From assembly GCA_963920575.1 (NCBI GenBank), contig OY986974.1, forward strand, positions 3,051,275-3,115,274: a stretch of DNA of 64,000 bases. Direction: 5' to 3'. Source of the DNA: Narthecium ossifragum (lineage: Eukaryota; Streptophyta; Magnoliopsida; Dioscoreales; Nartheciaceae). Positions 12,589 through 24,414 of this stretch are shown here, in pieces (positions within the stretch are counted from its first letter, which is position 1; every line of letters starts with the position of its first letter). The notes below the pieces were generated by a model that did not search any database, had not been told where the DNA came from, and was given only the letters and a program-made list of their open reading frames with translations. The position numbers were made by a program, and so were the translations under genes.

Positions 12589-15127
12589 TGTCACACCCCG
12601 ACCCAGAAAACCCATCCATGACGGGACGTGAGGGTTCCTATCACTATTCATCTTCAACCGGCGCAGTACAAGCGGAAAGGATAAATAATTCAAGTAAAAG
12701 TATTCTAGAGGCTAAGCGGATTTTAATCATAATATAACATCAAGTCTTACAATATCTGAGTTCCAAAATACAGATTTATACAACATTCCAAATGTTCTCC
12801 AAAAAGGGTACAACATGCATAATTATATATCAAAAAGTTACAACAGCCATATCCTCCAACAAAACCTCAGACGCCTCTGGATGTACTCGCGCCGCCAAAA
12901 GCCGAACCTGCTGGCTCCACTGAGGAGGAACTGTTGCATGTACCTGCAAACGCAGCCCGGGTAGGAATGAACAAAAAGCCCAGTAGGGTTCTACTCTACG
13001 GCACACTGAAAGGAGGTAAACAACAACAGTGTCATTTTTCCGCCTAAGTCTAAAGGATGCCACGGGGTCCCATAACCCCTATCGATTCCCCAAGGGATCC
13101 TACTCTTCTCAACCGACCACGCTGGGAATACCATCCAAACACGCTGGGAGGAAACCAAGAATCAGAACCAGTAGGAACACCCTTTACCCAGCAGGAAGCC
13201 ACTGCCTGGGGACACACGTCGGGGACATCGACAACCATCCTTAGCACTTGGCCTTGGAGAGCCGACACGACCTCTAAACCTCAAGCAGTATAATATTCCT
13301 GTCCGACTAACGCAATCCTCAATCACCAAGGATTCAGATCAATAATCACACCCTAATCCTGACTACCCATCCACGGTCCTAAGGCTAGATCCGAGCTACC
13401 CGAGAGCCTCGGATCGGCGACCTAAAACATCGCTCGCCTAACCTCAAATGCTTCTAATGCATACAATGCATGAGCTTAAGCAAACATCTACCCTAGATGT
13501 CTCTATATGTCACATCAGCAGTTATAAGTTCCACAGATATACAATAGCCCTCGGCACTCTCCGGCAAGAGGCTAAGGTTCCACAGTTTCTCATTAACTAG
13601 CACTCATAGCTAGTTAATGGCTAAGCAAACAACTGATCTTTTAATTACAATCATACAAGTATTTAAATGCAAGTAAAGCCATATATTTACCAAGAAGGAA
13701 GTCACATGAATCGATTCTCAAACCCGATGGAAAACCCCTTGAAAACCCCATCCAATCCCCCTACATGCTTTCCAACATGCTTAGGTACTAATCCCAAACC
13801 AAATCCGTCCAAGAAAAGCCAGAAAACACTGTTCAGGCGCTCACGGTCGATGCGACGGTCGATCCGTGCATCGACCGTGAGACCACAGACGATGCCACGG
13901 TCGATCCAGAGATCGACCGTGAGACCCATGCGAAGAAAAACCAAGGGGGACGATCGATCGACCCATCGACCCTGAGAAGCCCAAAATCGAACAGAGCCTG
14001 ACGGTCGATGCGACGGTCGATCCGACGGTCGACCGTCAGGTAAAAGGGAAAAGAAGGAGATCCCGCGGTCGATCCATGTATCGACCCTGGGAAGCCAAAA
14101 TCTCGACAGAGCCCGACGGTCGATGCGACGGTCGACCGTCAGGCCCAGAGTAAGTATATTAAAGCTTGACGGTCGATACATCGATCGACCGTCGAGCCTG
14201 ACGGTCGATGCACCGATCGACCGTCGAGCTCGCTACGCAAAATGCCAGAAATCCCATTTCTAGGTTTTCAAGGATCAAAACATGTTTTAAAACAATGAAA
14301 CTTGGTAGGCAAGTGTATTTTGAAGTGGAGAATCCAATGATGTAAAGAAGTCCAGTTTTAGATGGTTAAATCCCATTTTAGGTCAGAAAACCAAAAACCG
14401 ACAAAACGGCGACGTTTCGGAAACCAGCCGTTAGAATACGGAAATCTTGGCATACAAACACTCCAAACCATTCACATTGCATACACAACGGATTACACAA
14501 CATCCTAGCATGGCATTCCACAGCAAACCACATATGCAACCTAACCTAGTAGAACCCGATCCAAGGATCAGGGTAGAAACACCTACCTGGGCAAGCAATG
14601 AAGCTTCTCCACGCGTCCAGCCAGCCGCGCCGTGAAGATCCGCTGCTCAAGCTCAGTCCTCCAAGGTCAAGCCCAGTCGGAGGAGAAGAGAAGGGAGAAG
14701 GAGAGAAGAAACGCTGGTAGGAGGAGAAGAGAAGAAACAGAAACGTGGGCAGGGGAAAGAAAGAGAGGAGAGAAGAGAGGAGAGCAGGTGGGGGGGTTGG
14801 AGCCAACTGCTCCAACCACCCTCCACTCACCAGGCCACTAACGGGCCTAAAGCCCACCGGCCCGCTAACGAGCTCGAAAACGGGCTTTAGCGCGCCCGAA
14901 CTGGGATCTTCCGATCCCGGGCCCACCTAATCATTCTAAACAACCACATACATCAATCCAAGGCCGTGGGTGCAACGCGGGTGTGAAACCGACCACCAGG
15001 TGCATATTTACCAAAATGCCCCTGGGGTCCAAACCGCCACACGATCGCCCGATCGTGCCCGACGCGGAACCAAATCAACAGGAAACCGGCTCTCGACCCA
15101 CGTGGTCGAGTCAGGTCTGAGGGACGG
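12589..15127 (-). mobile_element. Long LTR, minus strand (TGTGAGG family)
   Basis: It starts TGTCACACCCCGACCC, the complement of the usual LTR 3' end, and runs to about 15127. The last bases of the LTR (GGTCCTCACA) are replaced by a junction to another LTR. It mirrors the 2991-5414 LTR, including the TCGATC array (13846-14225) and a pyrimidine/purine-rich block at 14690-14800. The PBS at 12574 marks it as a 5' LTR. Confidence 0.78.
13846..14225. repeat. GGTCGATC array, minus-strand LTR
   Basis: About sixteen copies of CGGTCGAT or its complement occur here, many as (G)ACGGTCGATGCGACGGTCGA doublets. The position corresponds to the arrays of the sister LTRs. Confidence 0.8.
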
Positions 15128-16524
15128 GCCGACTCGAGGCCGACACGACCTCTACAATCATCAAGCAACAAGTGCACCAGTCATCTAAGCCTATCATCAA
15201 GTTTGATTGGACACTACAATTCAAACCGGGTCCAAACTATCCAACCCCGGTCCTAGGGCTAAGTCCGAGCTTCCAGCCTGGGGACGGCGACCCAAAGATC
15301 ACCCACGCCCTAACCAATGCAACTAATGCACACAACAACAATGCATGCTATGACATACACATAAGAAGCAAATCATGCAACAGTATGTCAAACATCATAT
15401 AAGTCAACTGGATCGCTACAGCGGTACTACCAACCGCTGCCAGCCGATCCGCAGCGGGTCCCGGCATTACGACGGTACCACGACCGTCAACCGCGAACTC
15501 CTGCAATGGGAAGCAACCCCGAAAACCGCTGAATGAACAGTAACAATATAATATTATATTCCGAAATATAATATTATATTCAAACACCCAAAACCTCTAC
15601 TTAGGGGCTAATTGATCCCGTCGATCCGACATCCAAACGACGTCGGATTCAAGATCCAACTTAGCGACTAGTAGATGTATATACCATGATCAACATATCC
15701 AAAAATCATAATCATCCAACGGTTGGATTAACGGGAAAACACTAATCAAAATTGTTAATCAAACTAACTTACGCATTAATTGCTGCAACGCAGCCCTCCA
15801 GCAAACAATTCATAACAAATCGTAACAAAATCAGCAAATTACGAAATAAGAAGGAATGGAAAGCTAACGAAGAGATAGACAACTCTTATGTTTATCAAAA
15901 ACCAAGATCATTTACACGTCGGCCGAAAAACTCACCGCAAGTCGGCTGTTCTTCAAGAACAGCAGAAAACCAGAAATCCGAGCTTAATCATGCATAAAAC
16001 CTACTCAAATCTCAACCAAATAATATGAAACTTATATCAGTAATTCTAATAGGCATAAGGAATCCAACAAAATCAACAAGATCCAACAGCTAGATCTAGA
16101 GAAAATCCGAAATAAACATCAATAGGTATAACCCTACCTAGCTGCGCTTTCCTCGGCCGATTCCCCGCGAGTTGATCACCAACAAGCTTCTAAACCACTT
16201 CAGGGATCTTCCTCTTGTTGTTACGGATCCAACGAACCTTAGAACACCGAAAATGATGGTCGGAGGAGGGAGAACGGAGGTGAGGAAGATGGCTGCCGGA
16301 AACAGGGGAAAAACAGGGCTCTCGGGAGAAGAAAGAAGGAGGAAGAAGAAAGGAGGAGAAGGAGAAAGAGGAGGGGAAGAAAAGAGGGAAAGGGGGAAGG
16401 GGAAAGCCGGAGGAAGGGGGAAAAAGTGAGGGGAGGGGAGGGAAAGTCCTCCCCCTCTGACATGAGAGAGCGACGGCCAACGGCGGCCGTCGTCACGAAG
16501 CAGAAAAGCCACCGACTCGAGTCC

Positions 16525-16630
16525 GATCGGTCGCTCCAAGGAGCGATCGATCGTTCTCGCCCCGGATCAAAACCCACCGACTCGCTCACAAGTCTGACCG
16601 ATCGCTCCAAGGAGCGATCGATCGCTCAAG
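16525..16630. repeat. Short GATCGATCG array
   Basis: Two CGATCGNTCGCTCCAAGGAGCGATCGATCG units are spaced about 70 bp apart. They lie in the head of the minus-strand LTR that ends at 16837. Confidence 0.65.
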
Positions 16631-17091
16631 GGTCATCAGCTGCCCAAAGGCAAGCTTCCGCGTGCCCGAGCTGGGATCTTCCGATCCCGAGTCCACCTAG
16701 CCATTCTAAACAAACACTAACACATACAAGGCCAGTGTGTGCACACGCGGGTGTGAAATAAACCAACAAGGCGCAATTTACCAAATTGCCCTTGCGGTCT
16801 ACAACGAGCCACAGGGGTAGAGGGGCAGGTCCTCACACTTAGTCTGTCAGGTGCAAGAGAGCACTGAAGACTATTGTATATTTGTATTCATAGCTTTGTT
16901 CTAATCTTTGTTTGGTTAGCATAGATTATCTGTATTGGAGACCCTTGCTATGCTTACCCTTTGACTAGCTGTAAGCTATGCCTATAGCCCTGTATGATTA
17001 ATGACATCTTGTTGCATGCTTATATCCTGTTCTTAGTGCCTGAGCATTGCATGCATCCTGTTTGCATTAGAGGCATTTGAAGTTAGGCGGG

Positions 17092-18669
17092 TGATACGAC
17101 TTGAAAAGTGTCGCGGCTTAACAAGTCTGATCAAAATTACAAAATATTCCGGTGCTCTACTTTAACTACTAAGAACTAGTAGATAGTGGAGAGTCCGAGT
17201 CGAGTCCACAGGGATTTAAGGGATTTAAATCAAATACTTAGTAAATCTCCTACTAATAAGTTGAGAAAAGATTGCAAGTTGAAATTAAACTAAAACTATG
17301 CTAAAAGATTGATGAATATGAGATAAAGAACCACATGATTCTTAATTAGTAACTAAGGATCTACCAAGTTTTCCAAAGATTAGGGCATGCAAACACGATA
17401 AATGGCTCCCTAAAAGTTGATAAAGGAATGGCTAGTTCTCAATATCACTCGACAAGTTCTGTTTAAGATTCCTTGTCGACAAGAACAATTAACGAAATAT
17501 CAGTGACCGAATGATTAGTTACGTTCACTGCTAATGAACCCTTTTACTCAGATGAGTTCATCGCAAGCAATGCTATAGATATGGATTTAGGTGTAATATC
17601 GAGATGACTTCGCATCTCGATGGCCGGAACTACAAAGGTAAGATGCATGAAGGATTAGGGATGGAACGTAGTGGGACTAGCACTATTATAGTGGGACTAG
17701 CACTATACAATCCCTAATCACGAATAAGATTCCATCCGAGATATCATGGGACTAGCATGATCCTCGTATTTGGATGAATCCAATCCACGCCCTAACATAC
17801 ACAAGCTCTAGAATCAAGTGCACGCAAGAACGATCCAAACATCCAGCAAGAAATCAACACCAAGATAGAGGAAAAATATAATCAATCCATAAAAGCTAAA
17901 TAATCGTGTATACAAACCCTAGATCTAAGAAATCCCTAGTAAAAACCCTAGTTACATCATAAGAATCCCATGGCTAGGGCTTTAGCTACTCATCTTCAGG
18001 GGATAATCCATCGGTAGAAGTTGATGATCTCCTCCCGCCATGGATCTCCTCCAAAGAATCGTCGAAGAAAAGATGTAGAAAAGATAGGAAAACTCTCTCC
18101 AAAAACGTCTGAAAAAGCCCCCAAAAAATCCCTAAACAATGACTACTTATAGCCCCTGAGACAACCTCCCATGGATTAGATCTGGGCCGTCTATTTTTGC
18201 CTTTGGCCGCGTTGGATCGATCCAACTTTTAGCGTTCGATCGATCTGACTCCTTAAGTTGCGAGTAACGTCCGAGCCGGTTCGATCGAGCACTTGGAGTT
18301 GGATCGATCCAGCTCCTTTATTGCTGGTAACTCCCGAGCTAGATCGATCCGTCTGTCGAGTCTGACCGATCGAACCGTTGTTGTTGCGCTACACCCCGTG
18401 CTGGATCGATCTAGCTCTTGAACTTTGATCGATCCAGCCGGTGTTCATCGTCCCCTCGTTGGTTGAGTTGGATCGATCGAACCTATTGAGGCCGATCGAT
18501 CTAACTTGTCAAAATCGCCAAAATACCATTCTTTTAGCTCCAAAGATGATCTAACTCGTAGCAGGACCTGTTATACCTGAAATGGAATAAAAGTAGTCAA
18601 TCCAGCATTGCTCGGGGCCCAACAAAGCCAAATTACAAGGGTGTTTTGTGCACTTTTCAAGTCTTATCA
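17092..18669 (-). mobile_element. 3' LTR of the Athila-type element
   Basis: It is 1,578 bp long, the same length as its partner at 26628-28205. By eye I count about 26 differences between the two, almost all transitions. A minus-strand TATA-like element (ACTTATAG on plus, near 18141) lies beside a GATCGATC array (18210-18512). Confidence 0.9.
18210..18512. repeat. GGATCGATCC array in Athila 3' LTR
   Basis: Ten copies of GATCGATC and near variants (TTGGATCGATCCAA, GTTCGATCGAG, GACCGATCGAAC) occur at roughly 25-40 bp spacing. The array begins about 65 bp upstream of the LTR's TATA-like box. Confidence 0.8.
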
Positions 18670-18681
18670 CACCCCCCAACA
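18670..18681 (-). other. Polypurine tract of the Athila-type element
   Basis: On the minus strand GTTGGGGGGTG directly abuts the 3' LTR, the expected position for plus-strand DNA priming. Confidence 0.7.
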
Positions 18682-20483
18682 TGATCTTTGCTAATCCTCG
18701 AGCAAAGCAAACAAAAATTAAAAATAAAGCAGTAAATCTAACTAGCCACTTTTGTAGGTCTCACGATTGCACTTAGCATGTGCAGCAAGCCTTTAAACCC
18801 CTGGGTGGCCCCAGTGGAGGAGTTATAGTCTTCTGAGGGTTTCCAGCGATGATACCCACAAACATCTATACATCCCCTTTAAATATGTCATCAAAACTCC
18901 ATTAAGATCCTCATTAATTCCAATGCATCAAACATAACAAATATCCATGAATATATTCTTTAATTCATAGTCATATAAACATAAAGTAAATGAGAACAAT
19001 TCGTAGCACACTTCCAGCACTTCAACATATTTAATCATGGTTCAAAAATAACTTTGACTCTCTTGTGTGTGAATTTGGGTTTACACATGCTTCAGAGCAT
19101 CAATTATATCTAAACACTTCAACTATTCAAGATCAAAATCCTATCCAAGCACATATCTTCCACTTCTCACATAGCAATATCTGTTTTTTTTTTCAATGAC
19201 ATGTGCAATGTTATGATTTCTTAAGCTTTCTTCATGGTCCATGTAACGAGGTTCAAGCCAGTGACTCTCAAACCAGACGGTTTTAGGACACTAAGTGTAG
19301 AACACTCTTCAAACTCTAATGCTCAAACCATGAAGGCTACAAATCATAACAAGTCATTTCATTTTTTTTTTTTAATTATTAAAGGAAGTTCAACCGTTTT
19401 ACGCGAACACCATACTGGCTAGGCACACTGCCCGGTTACTAAGTTGAAAATCCCCCTTTTTTTTCTTGTTTCTTTTTTTGTCCTTTTTTTTATACTCAGA
19501 TAATTGCATGTGTTTATGTATTTTCAGTGTCAAGTCTAGAATCATAAATCTATCCTAGTATGAGGTTCAGAATCTAATTTCAACTCATCCACAAGTAAAC
19601 GTGCTCAAGTGCAGTAAGATCTGTCAAGTCATCCCTAAACCATGGTAAAAGTGTTAAAGTACAGAACTCCTGCCATGTATAGTTAAATTTACTGAATTTT
19701 ACATGACATAAAAATTTCTGAACAATTCATAAGATAAATTTCTAAATCAAGCATTTTCATCAATAAGTCTCTTCATTTCGTTCTTCTGACATGATCCCAG
19801 GGACGTATAATAGTTGGTTATCATAAACTAAATAAACATGAATTCCTAGAATTCTACCCCCCAACTTAAATGTAATTGTCCCCAATTACACTAAGTCATA
19901 AAAAGACAGCCAAGTATATAGGGTAGAGATAACCTGAGATGCTTCATACAAAAAAGTAACCTTGATGATAAAAAGATAACACAATCGCAGATCAAGGTTA
20001 GGCGTGAAAACCAAGAAATAGAGTGATGGCCCCCAGGTGTGCACGCGACTGCATAGATGCCCTGTAAAAATAAAGAAGGAATACCCCGTGATGCATTAAT
20101 GAAATATAAGGAATATGCATGAAAATTGGAGAAAAATTTGGCAGCATTTCCTCTATTTATGCAAGAAGCCCAAGGGCTGTACAAACATTCATCACAATGA
20201 CAGAAATAGAAAAACTACTATCCCGAGCTGCACCTGCAGAACACACAAATCAACCACATTCAACCACAGACACTCACAGCTATAGACCAGCACAATCAGC
20301 GTCCCGCACACCCAGGATACACCCCCCCCAGAGCCAAAAAGCTATGTATATATGATGCCAAGCAAGTACAAAAAGAAGTCCAACCACCACACAAGTCAAA
20401 TCAAAACTGGCCAGCACACGGCCATAGACGCAAGAAACCTAAAAGATATACAGGTAATCTAAGCAAGCGTCTACGCACGAGCC
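18682..20483. other. Untranslated 3' internal region of the Athila-type element
   Basis: AT-rich retroelement sequence between the env-like frame and the polypurine tract. It holds poly-T and poly-A runs near 19180, 19360 and 19455. No frame here has a recognisable product. Confidence 0.6.
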
Positions 20484-21893
20484 TCAAGGCCTGGGTGGTG
20501 CCTCAGGGAAAGGTGGCGGTCGATAAGGTACGATAGCAAGCACTGGCTCAGGAGGGTGAAGATCGTCGAGACACTCCCGAATGTACGAAAGGTCTGCTCG
20601 GAATGCCGCATCTCTCGCGTCGACAGCGTCCAAGCGCTGGTGTAACCGTGCTAGCTCACCGTGGAACTCTCTGTATATCTCTCCCAGCGTAGGATGGTCG
20701 ACTGGCCCGTACTCCGGTGCATTGTGTGATCGGCTGGGCCGCGGCTGACAGAGCAAAACACCCGCCCTCCGCATGTGGCCGAGGACCTTGCTCCAGGTGG
20801 CAGAACGAAACCGTGCCGCCAGAAGTGCATCCAGTGACACGGTCGGCTTCCCCGCTGGAACTCGCTCCTGGCGCTGTAGAACCGCGGAGATAAGCCGAGG
20901 ATGTGGGTAGGCGGCATCGTCATAGCTCGGCCGCATATCCAGCACCGTCATCCGATAGAATTGATCGATGTCCTCCAAGATCATCTGCGGGATACTCATC
21001 GCCCAGTCCTTGGCCAACAGCCACAGCATGCGGAGCCAATCGCCGGTCCGATGCTGAGCATGCCCTATCTGGAAAACGTTTCGTCGCAGGACATCGTCGA
21101 CCAGCCACATGTGCGGTGGCAGCTCAGCACGGGAAAAGGTGTCGGTGGGATAACGGTCCGGACGAAGAAACATGTAAGCGTCGACCTCCTGGACGTAATA
21201 CTCGTCAGCCGTCGCTCGGTGGAGGTCGCGGCAGCGTTTCGGAATTGACAATGCATCGCAGATCGCCCGGAGATTCAAAGTTACCTCTATACCGTCGATC
21301 ATGGAAGTGAACCCCCGGGATGCGTACCGGCGAGATGTATCCTTGTCGCGCGCGTCCCCAAAAGGAATAGGTGTCACGTTCTGATAAAACATGCACACCA
21401 GCCGTGGATAGACAGTGGAACTGGGCGTGCACACAGGAAGGAGACCCCGGCGCTCAAGGGTCGCAATGGAGTCTTTGGCGTGCTCGACCGTGCGGAAAAA
21501 CTCGACGTCGAAGGCATATTCCAGGTTGAGCTCGCGCTGCCAACGAGGATGGAGGCCGCGGACATCGGACGGAGCAGTCGACGGGTGGGATTTCTTCCGC
21601 TTGGTAGGCCGCAGAACTTGTTGGGAGGAGGACGTCACAGCCGACGCCTTCCGCTTGCCGGACGACGGAGTGACTGCCTTCGAAGAAGATGGTGGAGCTC
21701 TCGAGGCTCGGATCGGCCGTGGCGGAGGTGGGGAAGAGGAAGAAGCCGGCGAAGAGGCGGATGTGGACGGAGAAGACAACGCCGGAGCCGTAGTCAATGG
21801 CAACCGCCATGTAGGAGGGGTGGAAAAAGAAGCGGCGGCTGCTTTCCCTTTGCCGCCGACACCCTTCTTGGTGACGTTCATCGCGCGTACCAT
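20484..21893 (-). CDS. Athila env-like / plant-transposon ORF protein
   Basis: An uninterrupted frame of 469 residues. Residues 1-100 are a Ser/Pro/Ala-rich, basic region with a KRKK cluster. A globular part follows, with the EFFRTVEHA...ERRGLLPV and YPRLVCMFYQN segments that mark the extra frame found after integrase in Athila-type and related plant Gypsy elements. The C-terminus is Pro-rich. I see no clear signal peptide or membrane segment, so 'env-like' describes position, not a shown role in entry. It is the only long intact frame left in this element. The start at 21893 is the first ATG of the frame. Confidence 0.75.
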   Translation of the reverse strand: MVRAMNVTKKGVGGKGKAAAASFSTPPTWRLPLTTAPALSSPSTSASSPASSSSPPPPRPIRASRAPPSSSKAVTPSSGKRKASAVTSSSQQVLRPTKRKKSHPSTAPSDVRGLHPRWQRELNLEYAFDVEFFRTVEHAKDSIATLERRGLLPVCTPSSTVYPRLVCMFYQNVTPIPFGDARDKDTSRRYASRGFTSMIDGIEVTLNLRAICDALSIPKRCRDLHRATADEYYVQEVDAYMFLRPDRYPTDTFSRAELPPHMWLVDDVLRRNVFQIGHAQHRTGDWLRMLWLLAKDWAMSIPQMILEDIDQFYRMTVLDMRPSYDDAAYPHPRLISAVLQRQERVPAGKPTVSLDALLAARFRSATWSKVLGHMRRAGVLLCQPRPSRSHNAPEYGPVDHPTLGEIYREFHGELARLHQRLDAVDARDAAFRADLSYIRECLDDLHPPEPVLAIVPYRPPPFPEAPPRP

Positions 21894-22184
21894 GGTAGGG
21901 ATGAAGACAAAGGACGGCGCCGGCGACGATCAAGGGAAAGGAAGGAGCCGCGGGCGGGGAGCGGTGGAATGGGTTTGGAAGGAACGGCGAGGCCGGGAGT
22001 GGGGAAGAAGGCCAGAGGACGGGAATGTGGTGCGGTGGAGGATGGTGGTGAGGAGGTCTTGCCGGAGGAGAGACCGACGACCCGTCGGAAGGAAGAACGA
22101 GGAACGGCGAAAGGGAAGAAAGGTGGATCGATTGAAGGGAATGCCCTAGGATCGCTCGAACTCTCCTTATAACCCCCCAAACGT

Positions 22185-22740
22185 CGTGATTTCGATCGAT
22201 CCTTCCCTTAGGGTTGGAGCGATCGAAGGCCACGCGGCACGCAGCCCTCGCACCACGACACCCAAGGTAAAGGAGGAGGATCGATCAGTCCAACCCCGGG
22301 GAGATCGCTCCGTCGCCACGTGGCCGCATCAGGTGTATGCCGATGAAACAAAGCGAATAAAGATGCTTGATCGATCAAACTTGGTGAGAAGGATCGATCG
22401 AACCTACTCAACTACACTCAAGGAGAGCGACCGATAGAAGGATCGATCGAACGTTGTAGGGCCAAAAACACCACGCTCTGTCACGATTAACTGCACAAGA
22501 CGGATCGGTCCCTCTCTCAAGACCCGATCGATCCAACTATAGCCAGGAGTAAAGCCAAGACGGAGGGAAAAACCGATCGATCGGGTGCTTGCGAGGCAAA
22601 AACACCATGTTCTGTCTGCGGAAAATATCCACCCCGGATCGCTCGGTCTCGCGAGGACGGATCGATCCAACCCTGACACTCAGACAATTCTGCGGGACGC
22701 AGAGAAGGATCGATCGGTCTTAGCTCGGCTAGATCGATCG
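22185..22740. repeat. GATCGATC array inside the Athila internal region
   Basis: About a dozen GATCGATC or close variants are scattered between the integrase remnant and the env-like frame, just upstream of the latter's start. This array lies outside any LTR, so the motif is not restricted to LTRs. Confidence 0.7.
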
Positions 22741-23063
22741 GGCTCCGTGAAACGCGAAAAAATGCAAAAGAAAACTGGGAATGAAGCCCCAAAACACCGC
22801 GTAAAAATACGGGCCTCTCCAGGTCAGAAGAAATCAAGCATGGACACCTCAAGCTAACAATTAACACGACCATCCACTTGCAGTGATGACAACATTATCA
22901 GACAATCAGACTCAACTATGCAAATAAGTAGAAATTACGCAAGCATGCAAAAACAACTTAAAAGAAAGAACGAAACTAAATTAAAGAAAAACACAAAAAG
23001 GATGGGTTGCCTCCCATCAAGCGCTTGGTTTAACGTCTCGAGCTCGACGCAACGATGGCGCAC

Positions 23064-23642
23064 CTATTCAGGAATTGGTTCATGCAACCGTTGTGTGGCT
23101 TCTAAGGTCAGAGGATTTCCTATGTACCGTTTTAACCTTTGACCCTTCACTTTGAAGATGGAATCAGAGTTAGGATGGCGGAGTTCAACAGCCCTATGAG
23201 GGAAAACTTGAGTGATTTCGAATGCGCCTGTCCATCTAGATTTCAGTTTCCCTGGGATAAACCGTAATCTAGCGTTAAATAACCACACCCTATCTCCCAC
23301 ATTAAAAGTTCTCTGATTAATGAACCGATCTTGGTATGCCTTAGTTCGAGCCTTATAACTAATAGCATTATCATAGGCCTCACTACGTATTTCCTCCAAC
23401 TCATTGAAAGGCAACGTTTTCAACTCTAAAGATAAAGGTGGAACCAGAGAAGGTAGAGCTGGAAATGAGGACGTAGGGGGTACAGGCTCAATGGGAGGTT
23501 CTGTCCATGATATGCCGCACACATCAGTAAGTACATCAGGATTGTCAAAATCGTTTAACACATCGTCATTCTCTGACTTGAAAACTAAGGAAAAATCCAT
23601 GTAAATCATTATTGTCATCAGTCTCAACCGGAAAAACAACAT
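23064..23642 (-). pseudogene. Integrase C-terminal fragment (Athila type)
   Basis: The minus frame carries EEIRSEAYDNAISYK, FNVGDRVWLFNARL and PGKLKSRWTGAFEI, followed by VKGQRLKRYIG. This is the linker and C-terminal domain seen at the end of Athila integrases. The catalytic core and the whole reverse transcriptase/RNase H are absent. The preceding frame (23566-24063) runs almost straight into it, so the deletion junction is at about 23600. Confidence 0.8.
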
Positions 23643-24414
23643 CCGTACTCATAACATCTTCATGCGCATCGGAAAAATATTGTTCAAAAACATCATCCTC
23701 AACCACAATAGACATATCGCAACTATCCTCCAAACTCCCACATGGATTATCATCATTCAGCAACAATGCAGGTAGTACCTCATCCACACAACTATTCACT
23801 GCATCCTCATCAACCAATGCATTAATCATAAAACAGTCATCTTCATACGCATGATTCTTTGAGGAATGAAATATATTCAAACGTAATTCCATATTGCCAA
23901 ATGTGACCGTCATGAAACCATCCCTACAGTTAATACAAGCATTGGCTGTAGCCAAGAAGGGTCGGCCAAGGATTATAGGAACCGATTTTTTAGTTTGTAC
24001 TCCGGGTTCCATGTCTAGCACCACAAAGTCAACCGGAAATACGCACCGATCAACCTTAACCAAAACATCTTCAAGGATTACTCTTGGGGTCTTAATTGAT
24101 CGATCAGCTAATTATAAGGTCATGGCCGTAGGTTTCAATTCTCCTATACCAAACTTAGAATATAAGGAGTAAGGCATGAGATTGACACTTGCACCCAAAT
24201 CCAGTAGTGCTCCATCAATCGTGTGACTTCCTATAATGCATGAGATTGTGGGGGTGCCAGGATCCTTGAGCTGAGGAGGGAGATCACATCGAAGGATTGA
24301 GCTAACTTGCTCTGTCAGGAAAATTTTTCTTAGACACATGCGATCTAGATTGTCTTTTCTGCGTGCAAAGGTCCTTGAGGAATTTGGCATAAGATGGAAT
24401 TTGTTTGATGGCAT
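23566..24414 (-). pseudogene. Protease region of the Athila-type element, broken
   Basis: The minus strand shows ALLDLGASVNLMPYS, matching the retropepsin active-site region with an L-D-L-G-A form. After a TAA stop at 24112-24114 the same frame continues with VDFVVLDME and ILGRPFLATANACI, the expected end of the domain. The frame differs from that of gag, so a frameshift lies near 24330-24420. It is not functional as it stands. Confidence 0.85.

Larger units (their letters stand above)
8133..16837 (-). mobile_element. Composite LTR-element insertion, TSD CTTAG
   Basis: The termini are TGTCGCGTCGCG and GGTCCTCACA, with CTTAG duplicated at 8128-8132 and 16838-16842, so the whole 8.7 kb entered or formed between one target duplication. 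The outer pieces (8133-9520 and 15128-16837) are the tail and head of one minus-strand long LTR, and they overlap by about 680 bp of shared sequence. Between them lie a minus-strand protease fragment, a plus-strand LTR with PBS, and a minus-strand LTR with PBS. No intact coding sequence is left. Confidence 0.7.

Noticed and set aside
13846..14225. CRISPR-like spaced repeats
   Set aside because: Units are 8-12 bp palindromes with irregular spacing in a plant LTR; no constant repeat length, leader or cas genes.
21415..22172. Long plus-strand frames of 230-244 codons
   Set aside because: Antisense shadow of the env-like frame and its GC-rich upstream region.
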